In this document: one piece after another, positions 24,184 to 37,600 of the stretch
How the letters are laid out: each line of letters begins with the position of its first letter
How positions within the stretch are numbered: position 1 is the first letter of the stretch
From: Oasisia sp. SBJ-2009
Taxonomy: Eukaryota; Annelida; Polychaeta; Sabellida; Siboglinidae
Assembly (NCBI GenBank): GCA_964017155.1
Contig: OZ024860.1
Span: 53,438,056-53,502,055 of the forward strand
Length of the DNA stretch: 64,000 nt
Direction: 5' to 3'
Position numbers and translations under genes: made by a program
The notes under the pieces: generated by a model
Databases searched by the model: none
What the model saw: the letters and a program-made list of their open reading frames with translations, nothing else
What the model was told of the DNA's origin: nothing

Positions 24184-27129
24184 AGTTATAATACCAACAT
24201 TGAGGTGGGCCCGACTTGTACATCAATGCCTACACTTGCGGGCGCGTACCTTCACGCGCATTCTCTCATAAAAGCACGTATACTCTCAATTTGTTTTCAG
24301 AATTTTACTATTTGGCACATATGTACAAGTCGGACCCACATCAATGTTGCTATTATATCAGTATTTTTGCCAACATTTGATACTTGATTAAATTAATTCA
24401 TTCAATTATAATCATCTTGCGCGTATTTATGTTTTATAAACAGCGCGTCTTGGCAAACTTTTGGGGTCGAAAAGACAGCGCGATTTGTGCCAGTCGCAAG
24501 CGCAGCGGTGCATGTTACTGCGCTGTGCATATGGAATGAGCGATAAACAGTTAGTTTATGCCGACCACGCTGTCTTTTCGACCTCAAAAGTCTGCTAAGA
24601 CGCGCTGTATATAAAACATTAATATGCGCAAGATGATTATAATTGATTGAATTAACAAAATCAGGTATCAAATATTGGCAAAGATACAGTTATAATACCA
24701 ACATTGAGGTGAGCCCGACTTGTACATGAATGTCTACACTTGCGGGCGCGTACCTTCACGCGCACTCTCTCATAAAAGCACGTATACTCTCAATTTGTGT
24801 TCAGTATTTCACTATTTGGCACTGATGTACAAGTCGGACCCACCTCAATGTTGCTATTATATCAGTATTTTTGCCAACATTTGTTACTTGATTAAATTAA
24901 TTCATTCAATTATAATTATCTTGCGCGTATTTATGTTTTATAAACAGCGCGTCTTGGCAAACTTTTGAGGTCGAAAAGACAGCGCGATTTGTGCCAGTCG
25001 CAAGCGCAGCGGTCACTATTTCCCTATTTGGCACTTATGTACAAGTCGGACCCACCTCAATGTTGCTATTATATCACTATTTTTGGCCAACATTTGATAC
25101 TTGATTAAATTAATTCATTCAATTATAATCATCTTGCGCGTATTTATGTTTTATAAACAGCGCGTCTTGGCAAACTGTTGATGTCGAAAAGACAGCGCGA
25201 TTTGTGCCAGTCGCAAGCGCAGCGGTGCATGTTACTGCGCTGAGCATATGAAATGAGCGATGAACAGTTTGTTTATGCCGACCGCGCTGTCTTTTCGACC
25301 TCAAAAGTCTGCTAAGACGCGCTGTATATAAAACATAAATATGCGCAAGATAATTATAATTGATATAATTAATAAAATCAAGTATCAAATGTTGGCAAAG
25401 ATACAGTTATAATACCAACATTGAGGTGGGCCCGACTTGTACATAAATGCCTACACTTGCGGGCGCGTACCTTCACGCGCACTCTCTCATAAAAGCACGT
25501 ATACTCTCAATTTGTTTTCAGAATTTCACTATTTGGCACTTATGTACAAGTCGGACCCACCTCAATGTTGCTATTATATCAGTATTTTTGCCAACATTTG
25601 ATACATGATTAAATTAATTCATTCAATTACAATCATCTTGCGCGTATTTATGTTTTATAAACAGCGCGTCTTGGCAAACTGTTGAGGTCGAAAAGACAGC
25701 GCGATTTGTGCCAGTCGCAAGCGCAGCGGTCACTATTTCACTATTTGGCACTTATGTACAAGTCGGACCCACCTCAATGTTGCTATTATATCACTATTTT
25801 TTGCCAACATTTGATACTTGATTAAATTAATTCATTCAATTATAATCATCTTGCTCGTATTTATGTTTTATAAACAGCGCGTCTTGGCAAACGTTTGGGG
25901 TCGAAAAGACAGCACGATTTGTGCCAGTCGCAAGCGCAGCGGTGCATGTTTCTGCGCTGTGCATATGAAATGAGCGACAAACAGTTTGTTTATGCCGACC
26001 ACGCTGTCTTTTCGACCTCAAAAGTCTGCTAAGACGCGCTATATATAAAACATTAATATGCGCAATATGATTATAATTGATTGAATTAACAAAATCAAGT
26101 ATCAAATATTGGCAAAGATACAGTTATAAAACCAACATTGAGGTGGGCCCGACTTGTACATCAATGCCTACAGTTGCGGGCGCGTACCTTCACGCGCACT
26201 CTCTCAGAAAAGCACGTATACTCTCAATTTGTTTTCAGTATTTCACTATTTGGCACTAATGTACAAGTCGGACCCACCTCAATGTTGTTATTATATCAGT
26301 ATTTTTGCCTACATTTGATACTTGATTAAATTAATTCATTGAATTATAATCATCTTGCGCGTATTTATGTTTGATAAACAGCGCGTCTTGGCAAACGTTT
26401 GAGGTCGAAAAGACAGCGCGACTTGTGCCAGTCGCAAGCGCAGCGGTGTATGTTACTGCGCTGAGCATATGAAATGAACGATGTACAGTTTGTTTATGCC
26501 GACCGCGCTGTCTTTTCGACCTCAACAGTCTGCTAAGACGCGCTGTATATAAAACATAATTATGTGCAAGATCATTATAATTGATAGAATTAATAAAATC
26601 AAGTATCAAATGTTGGCAAAGATACAGTTATAATACCAACATTGAGGTGGGCCCGACTTGTACATAAATGCCTACACTTGCGGGCGCGTACCTTCACGCG
26701 CATTCTCTCATAAAAGCACGTATACTCTCAATTTGTTTTCAGAATTTTACTACTTGGCACATATGTACAAGTCGGACCCACCTCAATGTTGCTATTATAT
26801 CAGTATTTTTGCCAACATTTGATACTTGATTAAATTAATTAATTCAATTATAATCATCTTGCGCGTATTTATGTTTTATAAACAGCGCGTCTTGGCAAAC
26901 TTTTGAGGTCGAAAAGACAGCGCGATTTGTGCCAGTCGCAAGCGCAGCGGTGCATGTTACTGCGCTGTGCATATGGAATGAGCGATAAACAGTTAGTTTA
27001 TGCCGACCACGCTGTCTTTTCGACCTCAAAAGTCTGCTAAGACGCGCTGTATATAAAACATTAATATGCGCAAGATGATTATAATTGATTGAATTAACAA
27101 AATCAAGTATCAAATGTTGGCAAAAATAC
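24184..27129. repeat. 2946-bp higher-order repeat, copy 2
   Basis: Same unit order as copy 1 and nearly identical sequence. The last two F monomers differ most from copy 1, for example in X' near 26520-26600. Confidence 0.88.
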
Positions 27130-29571
27130 AGTTATAATACCAAAATTGAGGTGGGCCCGACTTGTACATAAGTGCCAACACTTGCGGGCGCGTACCTTCA
27201 CGCGCACTCTCTCATAAAAGCACGTATACTCTCAATTTGTGTTCAGTATTTCACTATTTGGCACTGATGTACAAGTCGGACCCACCTCAATGTTGCTATT
27301 ATATCAGTATTTTTGCCAATATTTGATATTTGATTAAATTAATTCATTCAATTATAATCATCTTGCGCGTATTTATGTTTTATAAACAGCACGTCTTGGC
27401 AAACTTTTGAGGTCGAAAAAACAGCGCGATTTGTGCCAGTCGCAAGCGCAGCGGTCACTATTTCCCTATTTGGCACTTATGTACAAGACGGACCCACCTC
27501 AATGTTGCTGTTATATCACTATTTTTGGCCAACATTTGATACTTGATTAAATTAATTCATTCAATTATAATCATCTTGCGCGTATTTATGTTTTATAAAC
27601 AGCGCGTCTTGGCAAACGTTTGGGGTCGAAAAGACAGCACGATTTGTGCCAGTCGCAAGCGCAGCGGTGCATGTTACTGCGCTGTGCATATGGAATGAGC
27701 GATAAACAGTTTGTTTATGCCGACCACGCTGTCTTTTCGACCTCAAAGGTCTGCTAAGACGCGCTGTATATAAAACATTAATATGCGCAAGATGATTATA
27801 ATTGATTGAATTAACAAAATCAGGTATCAAATATTGGCAAAGATACAGTTATAATACCAACATTGAGGTGGGCCCGACTTGTACATAAATGCCTACACTT
27901 GCGGGCGCGTACCTTCACGCGCACTCTCTCATAAAAGCACGTGTACTCTCAATTTGTGTTCAGTATTTCACTATTTGGCACTGATGTACAAGTCGGACCC
28001 ACCTCAATGTTGCTATTATATCAGTATTTTTGCCAACATTTGTTACTTGATTAAATTAATTCATTCAATTATAATTATCTTGCGCGTATTTATGTTTTAT
28101 AAACAGCGCGTCTTGGCAAACTTTTGAGGTCGAAAAGACAGCGCGATTTGTGCCAGTCGCAAGCGCAGCGGTCACTATTTCCCTATTTGGCACTTATGTA
28201 CAAGTCGGACCCACCTCAATGTTGCTATTATATCACTATTTTTGGCCAACATTTGATACTTGATTAAATTAATTCATTCAATTATAATCATCTTGCTCGT
28301 ATTTATGTTTTATAAACAGCGCGTCTTGGCAAACGTTTGGGGTCGAAAAGACAGCACGATTTGTGCCAGTCGCAAGCGCAGCGGTGCATGTTTCTGCGCT
28401 GTGCATATGAAATGAGCGATAAACAGTTTGTTTATGCCGACCAAGCTGTCTTTTCGACCTCAAAAGTCTGTTAAGACGCGCTGTATATAAAACATTAATA
28501 TGCGGAAGATGATTATAATTGATTGAATTAACAAAATCAAGTATCAAATATTGGCAAAGATACAGTTATAATACCAAAATTGAAGTGGGCCCGACTTGTA
28601 CATGAATGCCTACACTTGCGGGCGCGTACCTTCACGCGCACTCTCTCATAAAAGCACGTATACTCTCAATTTGTTTTCAGAATTTCACTATTTGGCACTT
28701 ATGTACAAGTCGGACCCACCTCAATGTTGCTATTATATCAGTATTTTTGCCAACATTTGATACTTGATTAAATTAATTCATTCAATTATAATCATCTTGC
28801 TCGTATTTATGTTTTATAAACAGCGCGTCTTGGCAAACGTTTGGGGTCGAAAAGACAGCACGATTTGTGCCAGTCGCAAGCGCAGCGGTGCATGTTTCTG
28901 CGCTGTGCATATGAAATGAGCGACAAACAGTTTGTTTATGCCGACCACGCTGTCTTTTTGACCTCAAAAGTCTGCTAAGACGCGCTATATATAAAACATT
29001 AATATGCGCAATATGATTATAATTGATTGAATTAACAAAATCAAGTATCAAATATTGGCAAAGATACAGTTATAAAACCAACATTGAGGTGGGCCCGACA
29101 TGTACATAAATGCCTACACTTGCGGGCGCGTACCTTCACGCGCACTCTCTCAGAAAAGCACGTATACTCTCAATTTGTTTTCAGTATTTCACTATTTGGC
29201 ACTGATGTACAAGTCGGACCCACCTCAATGTTGTTATTATATCAGTATTTTTGCCAACATTTGATACTTGATTAAATTAATTCATTGAATTATAATCATC
29301 TTGCGCGTATTTATGTTTGATAAACAGCGCGTCTTGGCAAACTTTTGAGGTCGAAAAGACAGCGCGACTTGTGCCAGTCGCAAGCGCAGCGGTGTATGTT
29401 ACTGCGCTGAGCATATGAAATGAGCGATGTACAGTTTGTTTATGCCGACCGCGCTGTCTTTTCGACCTCAACAGTCTGCTAAGACGCGCTGTATATAAAA
29501 CATAAATATGTGCAAGATCATTATAATTGATAGAATTAATAAAATCAAGTATCAAATGTTGGCAAAGATAC
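27130..29571. repeat. 2946-bp higher-order repeat, shortened copy (2442 bp)
   Basis: Unit lengths 717, 717, 504, 504: one leading F is missing relative to the neighbouring copies. The pair of TF units carries variants also found at 32519-33951, so it belongs to a different variant lineage from the TF units of copies 1 and 2. Confidence 0.8.
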
Positions 29572-32518
29572 AGTTATAATACCAACATTGAGGTGGGCCC
29601 GACTTGTACATCAATGCCTACACTTGCGGGCACGTACCTTCACGCGCATTCTCTCATAAAAGCACGTATACTCTCAATTTGTTTTCAGAATTTTACTATT
29701 TGGCACATATGTACAAGTCGGACCCACATCAATGTTGCTATTATATCAGTATTTTTGCCAACATTTGATACTTGATTAAATTAATTCATTCAATTATAAT
29801 CATCTTGCGCGTATTTATGTTTTATAAACAGCGCGTCTTGGCAAACTTTTGGGGTCGAAAAGACAGCGCGATTTGTGCCAGTCGCAAGCGCAGCGGTGCA
29901 TGTTACTGCGCTGTGCATATGGAATGAGCGATAAACAGTTAGTTTATGCCGACCACGCTGTCTTTTCGACCTCAAAAGTCTGCTAAGACGCGCTGTATAT
30001 AAAACATTAATATGCGCAAGATGATTATAATTGATTGAATTAACAAAATCAGGTATCAAATATTGGCAAAGATACAGTTATAATACCAACATTGAGGTGG
30101 GCCCGACTTGTACATGAATGCCTACACTTGCGGGCGCGTACCTTCACGCGCACTCTCTCATAAAAGCACGTATACTCTCAATTTGTGTTCAGTATTTCAC
30201 TATTTGGCACTGATGTACAAGTCGGACCCACCTCAATGTTGCTATTATATCAGTATTTTTGCCAACATTTGTTACTTGATTAAATTAATTCATTCAATTA
30301 TAATCATCTTGCGCGTATTTATGTTTTATAAACAGCACGTCTTGGCAAACTTTTGAGGTCGAAAAGACAGCGCGATTTGTGCCAGTCGCAAGCGCAGCGG
30401 TCACTATTTCCCTATTTGGCACTTATGTACAAGACGGACCCACCTCAATGTTGCTGTTATATCACTATTTTTGGCCAACATTTGATACTTGATTAAATTA
30501 ATTAATTCAATTATAATCATCTTGCGCGTATTTATGTTTTATAAACAGCGCGTCTTGGCAAACTGTTGATGTCGAAAAGACAGCGCGATTTGTGCCAGTC
30601 GCAAGCGCAGCGGTGCATGTTACTGCGCTGAGCATATGAAATGAGCGATGAACAGTTTGTTTATGCCGACCGCGCTGTCTTTTCGACCTCAAAAGTCTGC
30701 TAAGACGCGCTGTATATAAAACATAAATATGCGCAAGATAATTATAATTGATATAATTAATAAAATCAAGTATCAAATGTTGGCAAAGACACAGTTATAA
30801 TACCAACATTGAGGTGGGCCCGACTTGTACATAAATGCCTACACTTGCGGGCGCGTACCTTCACGCGCACTCTCTCATAAAAGCACCTATACTCTCAATT
30901 TGTTTTCAGAATTTCACTATTTGGCACTGATGTACAAGTCGGACCCACCTCAATGTTGCTATTATATCAGTATTTTTGCCAACATTTGATACATGATTAA
31001 ATTAATTCATTCAATTACAATCATCTTGCGCGTATTTATGTTTTATAAACAGCGCGTCTTGGCAAACTGTTGAGGTCGAAAAGACAGCGCGATTTGTGCC
31101 AGTCGCAAGCGCAGCGGTCACTATTTCACTATTTGGCACTTATGTACAAGTCGGACCCACCTCAATGTTGCTATTATATCAATATTTTTTGCCAACATTT
31201 GATACTTGATTAAATTAATTCATTCAATTATAATCATCTTGCTCGTATTTATGTTTTATAAACAGCGCGTCTTGGCAAACGTTTGGGGTCGAAAAGACAG
31301 CACGATTTGTGCCAGTCGCAAGCGCAGCGGTGCATGTTTCTGCGCTGTGCATATGAAATGAGCGACAAACAGTTTGTTTATGCCGACCATGCTGTCTTTT
31401 CGACCTCAAAAGTCTGCTAAGACGCGCTATATATAAAACATTAATATGCGCAATATGATTATAATTGATTGAATTAACAAAATCAAGTATCAAATATTGG
31501 CAAAGATACAGTTATAAAACCAACATTGAGGTGGGCCCGACTTGTACATAAATGCCTACACTTGCGGGCGCGTACCTTCACGCGCACTCTCTCAGAAAAG
31601 CACGTATACTCTCAATTTGTTTTCAGTATTTCACTATTTGGCACTGATGTACAAGTCGGACCCACCTCAATGTTGTTATTATATCAGTATTTTTGCCAAC
31701 ATTTGATACTTGATTAAATTAATTCATTGAATTATAATGATCTTGCGCGTATTTATGTTTGATAAACAGCGCGTCTTGGCAAACTTTTGAGGTCGAAAAG
31801 ACAGCGCGACTTGTGCCAGTCGCAAGCGCAGCGGTGTATGTTACTGCGCTGAGCATATGAAATGAGCGATGTACAGTTTGTTTATGCCGACCGCGCTGTC
31901 TTTTCGACCTCAACAGTCTGCTAAGACGCGCTGTATATAAAACATAAATATGTGCAAGATCATTATAATTGATAGAATTAATAAAATCAAGTATCAAATG
32001 TTGGCAAAGATACAGTTATAATACCAACATTGAGGTGGGCCCGACTTGTACATAAATGCCTACACTTGCGGGCGCGTACCTTCACGCGCATTCTCTCATA
32101 AAAGCACGTATACTCTCAATTTGTTTTCAGAATTTTACTACTTGGCACATATGTACAAGTCGGACCCACCTCAATGTTGCTATTATATCAGTATTTTTTG
32201 CCAACATTTGATACTTGATTAAATTAATTCATTCAATTATAATCATCTTGCGCGTATTTATGTTTGATAAACAGCGCGTCTTGGCAAACTTTTGAGGTCG
32301 AAAAGACAGCGCGATTTGTGCCAGTCGCAAGCGCAGCGGTGCATGTTACTGCGCTGTGCATATGGAATGAGCGATAAACAGTTAGTTTATGCCAACCACG
32401 CTGTCTTTTCGACCTCAAAAGTCTGCTAAGACGCGCTGTATATAAAACATTAATATGCGCAAGATGATTATAATTGATTGAATTAACAAAATCAAGTATC
32501 AAATATTGGCAAAGATAC
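29572..32518. repeat. 2946-bp higher-order repeat, next full copy
   Basis: Unit lengths 504, 717, 717, 504, 505. The variants match copy 2 at a distance of 5388 bp, which is one full plus one shortened copy. Confidence 0.86.
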
Positions 32519-34668
32519 AGTTATAATAACAAAATTGAGGTGGGCCCGACTGGTACATGAATGCCTACACTTGCGGGCGCGTACCTTCACGCGCACTCTC
32601 TCATAAAAGCACGTATACTCTCAATTTGTGTTCAGTATTTCACTATTTGGCACTGATGTACAAGTCGGACCCACCTCAATGTTGCTATTATATCAGTATT
32701 TTTGCCAATATTTGATATTTGATTAAATTAATTCATTCAATTATAATCATCTTGCGCGTATTTATGTTTTATAAACAGCACGTCTTGGCAAACTTTTGAG
32801 GTCGAAAAGACAGCGCGATTTGTGCCAGTCGCAAGCGCAGCGGTCACTATTTCCCTATTTGGCACTTATGTACAAGACGGACCCACCTCAATGTTGCTGT
32901 TATATCACTATTTTTGGCCAACATTTGATACTTGATTAAATTAATTCATTCAATTATAATCATCTTGCGCGTATTTATGTTTTATAAACAGCGCGTCTTG
33001 GCAAACGTTTGGGGTCGAAAAGACAGCACGATTTGTGCCAGTCGCAAGCGCAGCGGTGCATGTTTCTGCGCTGTGCATATGAAATGAGCGATAAACAGTT
33101 TGTTTATGCCGACCAAGCTGTCTTTTCGACCTCAAAAGTCTGCTAAGACGCGCGTATATAAAACATTAATATGCGGAAGATGATTATAATTGATTGAATT
33201 AACAAAATCAAGTATCAAATATTGGCAAAGATACAGTTATAATACCAAAATTGAAGTGGGCCCGACTTGTACATGAATGCCTACACTTGCGGGCGCGTAC
33301 CTTCACGCGCACTCTCTCATAAAAGCACGTATACTCTCAATTTGTTTTCAGAATTTCACTATTTGGCACTTATGTACAAGTCGGACCCACCTCAATGTTG
33401 CTATTATATCAGTATTTTTGCCAACATTTGATACTTGTTTAAATTAATTCATTCAATTATAATCATCTTGCGCGTATTTATGTTTTATAAACAGCGCGTC
33501 TTGGCAAACTTTTGAGGTCGAAAAGACAGCGCGATTTGTGCCAGTCGCAAGCGCAGCGGTCACTATTTCCCTATTCGGCACTTATGTACAAGACGGACCC
33601 ACCTCAATGTTGCTGTTATATCACTATTTTTGGCCAACATTTGATACTTGATTAAATTAATTCATTCAATTATAATCATCTTGCGCGTATTTATGTTTTA
33701 TAAACAGCGCGTCTTGGCAAACGTTTGGGGTCGAAAAGACAGCACGATTTGTGCCAGTCGCAAGCGCAGCGGTGCATGTTTCTGCGCTGTGCATATGAAA
33801 TGAGCGATAAACAGTTTGTTTATGCCGACCAAGCTGTCTTTTCGACCTCAAAAGTCTGCTAAGACGCGCTGTATATAAAACATTAATATGCGGAAGATGA
33901 TTATAATTGATTGAATTAACAAAATCAAGTATCAAATATTGGCAAAGATACAGTTATAATACCAAAATTGAAGTGGGCCCGACTTGTACATGAATGCCTA
34001 CACTTGCGGGCGCGTACCTTCACGCGCACTCTCTCATAAAAGCACGTATACTCTCAATTTGTTTTCAGAATTTCACTATTTGGCACTTATGTACAAGTCG
34101 GACCCACCTCAATGTTGCTATTATATCAGTATTTTTGCCAACATTTGATACTTGTTTAAATTAATTCATTCAATTATAATCATCTTGCGCGTATTTATGT
34201 TTTATAAACAGCGCGTCTTGGCAAACTTTTGAGGTCGAAAAGACAGCGCGATTTGTGCCAGTCGCAAGCGCAGCGGTCACTATTTCCCTATTCGGCACTT
34301 ATGTACAAGTCGGACCCACGTCAATGTTGCTATTATATCACTATTTTTGGCCAACATTTGATACTTGATTAAATTAATTCATTCAATTATAATCATCTTG
34401 CGCGTATTTATGTTTTATAAACAGCGCGTCTTGGCAAACTGTTGATGTCGAAAAGACAGCGCGATTTGTGCCAGTCGCAAGCGCAGCGGTGCATGTTACT
34501 GCGCTGAGCATATGAAATGAGCGATGAACAGTTTGTTTATGCCGACCGCGCTGTCTTTTCGACCTCAAAAGTCTGCTAAGACGCGCTATATATAAAACAT
34601 TAATATGCGCAATATGATTATAATTGATTGAATTAACAAAATCAAGTATCAAATATTGGCAAAGATAC
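32519..34668. repeat. Three consecutive TF units (716, 717, 717 bp)
   Basis: The first two share the S1/X' variant gccgaccaagctgtc and the X' variant atgcggaagatg, and look like a recent tandem duplication of one TF. The third is a mosaic: its S1 belongs to the gctgagcatatgaaatgagcg subfamily and its X' to the gcaatatgatt subfamily. Confidence 0.82.
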
Positions 34669-37600
34669 AGTTATAAAACCAACATTGAGGTGGGCCCGAC
34701 TTGTACATAAATGCCTACACTTGCGGGCGCGTACCTTCACGCGCACTCTCTCAGAAAAGCAGGTATACTCTCAATTTGTTTTCAGTATTTCACTATTTGA
34801 CACTGATGTACAAGTCGGACCCACCTCAATGTTGTTATTATATCAGTATTTTTGCCAACATTTGATACTTGATTAAATTAATTCATTGAATTATAATCAT
34901 CTTGCGCGTATTTATGTTTGATAAACAGCGCGTCTTGGCAAACTTTTGAGGTCGAAAAGACAGCGCGACTTGTGCCAGTCGCAAGCGCAGCGGTGTATGT
35001 TACTGCGCTGAGCATATGAAATGAGCGATGTACAGTTTGTTTATGCCGACTGCGCTGTCTTTTCGACCTCAACAGTCTGCTAAGACGCGCTGTATATAAA
35101 ACATAAATATGTGCAAGATCATTATAATTGATATAATTAATAAAATCAAGTATCAAATGTTGGCAAAGATAAAGTTATAATACCAACATTGAGGTGGGCC
35201 CGACTTGTACATAAATGCCTACACTTGCGGGCGCGTACCTTCACGCGCATTCTCTCATAAAAGCACGTATACTCTCAATTTGTTTTCAGAATTTTACTAT
35301 TTGGCACATATGTACAAGCTGGACCCACCTCAATGTTGCTATTATATCAGTATTTTTGCCAACATTTGATACTTGATTAAATTAATTCATTCAATTATAA
35401 TCATCTTGCGCGTATTTATGTTTTATAAACAGCGCGTCTTGGCAAACTTTTGAGGTCGAAAAGACAGCGCGATTTGTGCCAGTCGCAAGCGCAGTGGTGC
35501 ATGTTACTGCGCTGTGCATATGGAATGAGCGATAAACAGTTAGTTTATGCCGACCACGCTGTCTTTTCGACCTCAAAAGTCTGCTAAGACGCCCTGTATA
35601 TAAAACATTAATATGCGCAAGATGATTATAATTGATTGAATTAACAAAATCAAGTATCAAATATTGGCAAAGATACAGTTATAATAACAAAATTGAGGTG
35701 GGCCCGACTGGTACATGATTGCCTACACTTGCGGGCCCGTACCTTCACGCGCACTCTCTCATAAAAGCACGTATACTCTCAATTTGTGTTCAGTATTTCA
35801 CTATTTGGCACTGATGTACAAGTCGGACCCACCTCAATGTTGCTATTATATCAGTATTTTTGCCAACATTTGATATTTGATTAAATTAATTCATTCAATT
35901 ATAATCATCTTGCGCGTATTTATGTTTTATAAACAGCACGTCTTGGCAAACTTTTGAGGTCGAAAAGACAGCGCGATTTGTGCCAGTCGCAAGCGCAGCG
36001 GTCACTATTTCCCTATTTGGCACTTATGTTCAAGACGGACCCACCTCAATGTTGCTATTATATCACTATTTTTGGCCAACATTTGATACTTGATTAAATT
36101 AATTCATTCAATTATAATCATCTTGCGCGTATTTATGTTTTATAAACAGCGCGTCTTGGCAAACGTTTGGGGTCGAAAAGACAGCACGATTTGTGCCAGT
36201 CGCAAGCGCAGCGGTGCATGTTACTGCGCTGTGCATATGGAATGAGCGATAAACAGTTTGTTTATGCCGACCACGCTGTCTTTTCGACCTCAAAAGTCTG
36301 CTAAGACGCGCTGTATATAAAACATTAATATGCGCAAGATGATTATAATTGATTGAATTAACAAAATCAGGTATCAAATATTGGCAAAGATACAGTTATA
36401 ATACCAACATTGAGGTGGGCACGACTTGTACATGAATGCCTACACTTGCGGGCGCGTACCTTCACGCGCACTCTCTCATAAAAGCACGTATACTCTCAAC
36501 TTGTGTTCAGTATTTCACTATTTGGCACTGATGTACAAGTCGGACCCACCTCAATGTTGCTATTATATCAGTATTTTTGCCAACATTTGTTACTTGATTA
36601 AATTAATTCATTCAATTATAATTATCTTGCGCGTATTTATGTTTTATAAACAGCGCGTCTTGGCAAACTTTTGAGGTCGAAAAGACAGCGCGATTTGTGC
36701 CAGTCGCAAGCGCAGCGGTTACTATTTCCCTATTTGGCACTTATGTACAAGTCGGACCCACCTCAATGTTGCTATTATATCACTATTTTTGGCCAACATT
36801 TGATACTTGATTAAATTAATTCATTCAATTATAATCATCTTGGTCGTATTTATGTTTTATAAACAGCGCGTCTTGGCAAACGTTTGGGGTCGAAAAGACA
36901 GCACGATTTGTGCCAGTCGCAAGCGCAGCGGTGCATGTTTCTGCGCTGTGCATATGAAATGAGCGATAAACAGTTTGTTTATGCCGACCACGCTGTCTTT
37001 TCGACCTCAAAAGTCTGCTAAGACGCGCTGTATATAAAACATTAATATGCGGAAGATGATTATAATTGATTGAATTAACAAAATCAAGTATCAAATATTG
37101 GCAAAGATACAGTTATAATACCAAAATTGAAGTGGGCCCGACTTGTACATGAATGCCTACACTTGCGGGCGCGTACCTTCACGCGCATTCTCTCATAAAA
37201 GCACGTATACTCTCAATTTGTTTTCAGAATTTTACTATTTGGCACATATGTACAAGTCGGACCCACCTCAATGTTGCTATTATATCAGTATTTTTGCCAA
37301 CATTTGATACTTGTTTAAATTAATTCATTCAATTATAATCATCTTGCGCGTATTTATGTTTTATAAACAGCGCGTCTTGGCAAACTTTTGAGGTCGAAAA
37401 GACAGCGCGATTTGTGCCAGTCGCAAGCGCAGCGGTCACTATTTCCCTATTCGGCACTTATGTACAAGTCGGACCCACCTCAATGTTTGCTATTATATCA
37501 CTATTTTTGGCCAACATTTGATACTTGATTAAATTAATTCATTGAATTACAATCATCTTGCGCGTATATATGTTTTATACACAGCGCGTCTTGGCAAACT

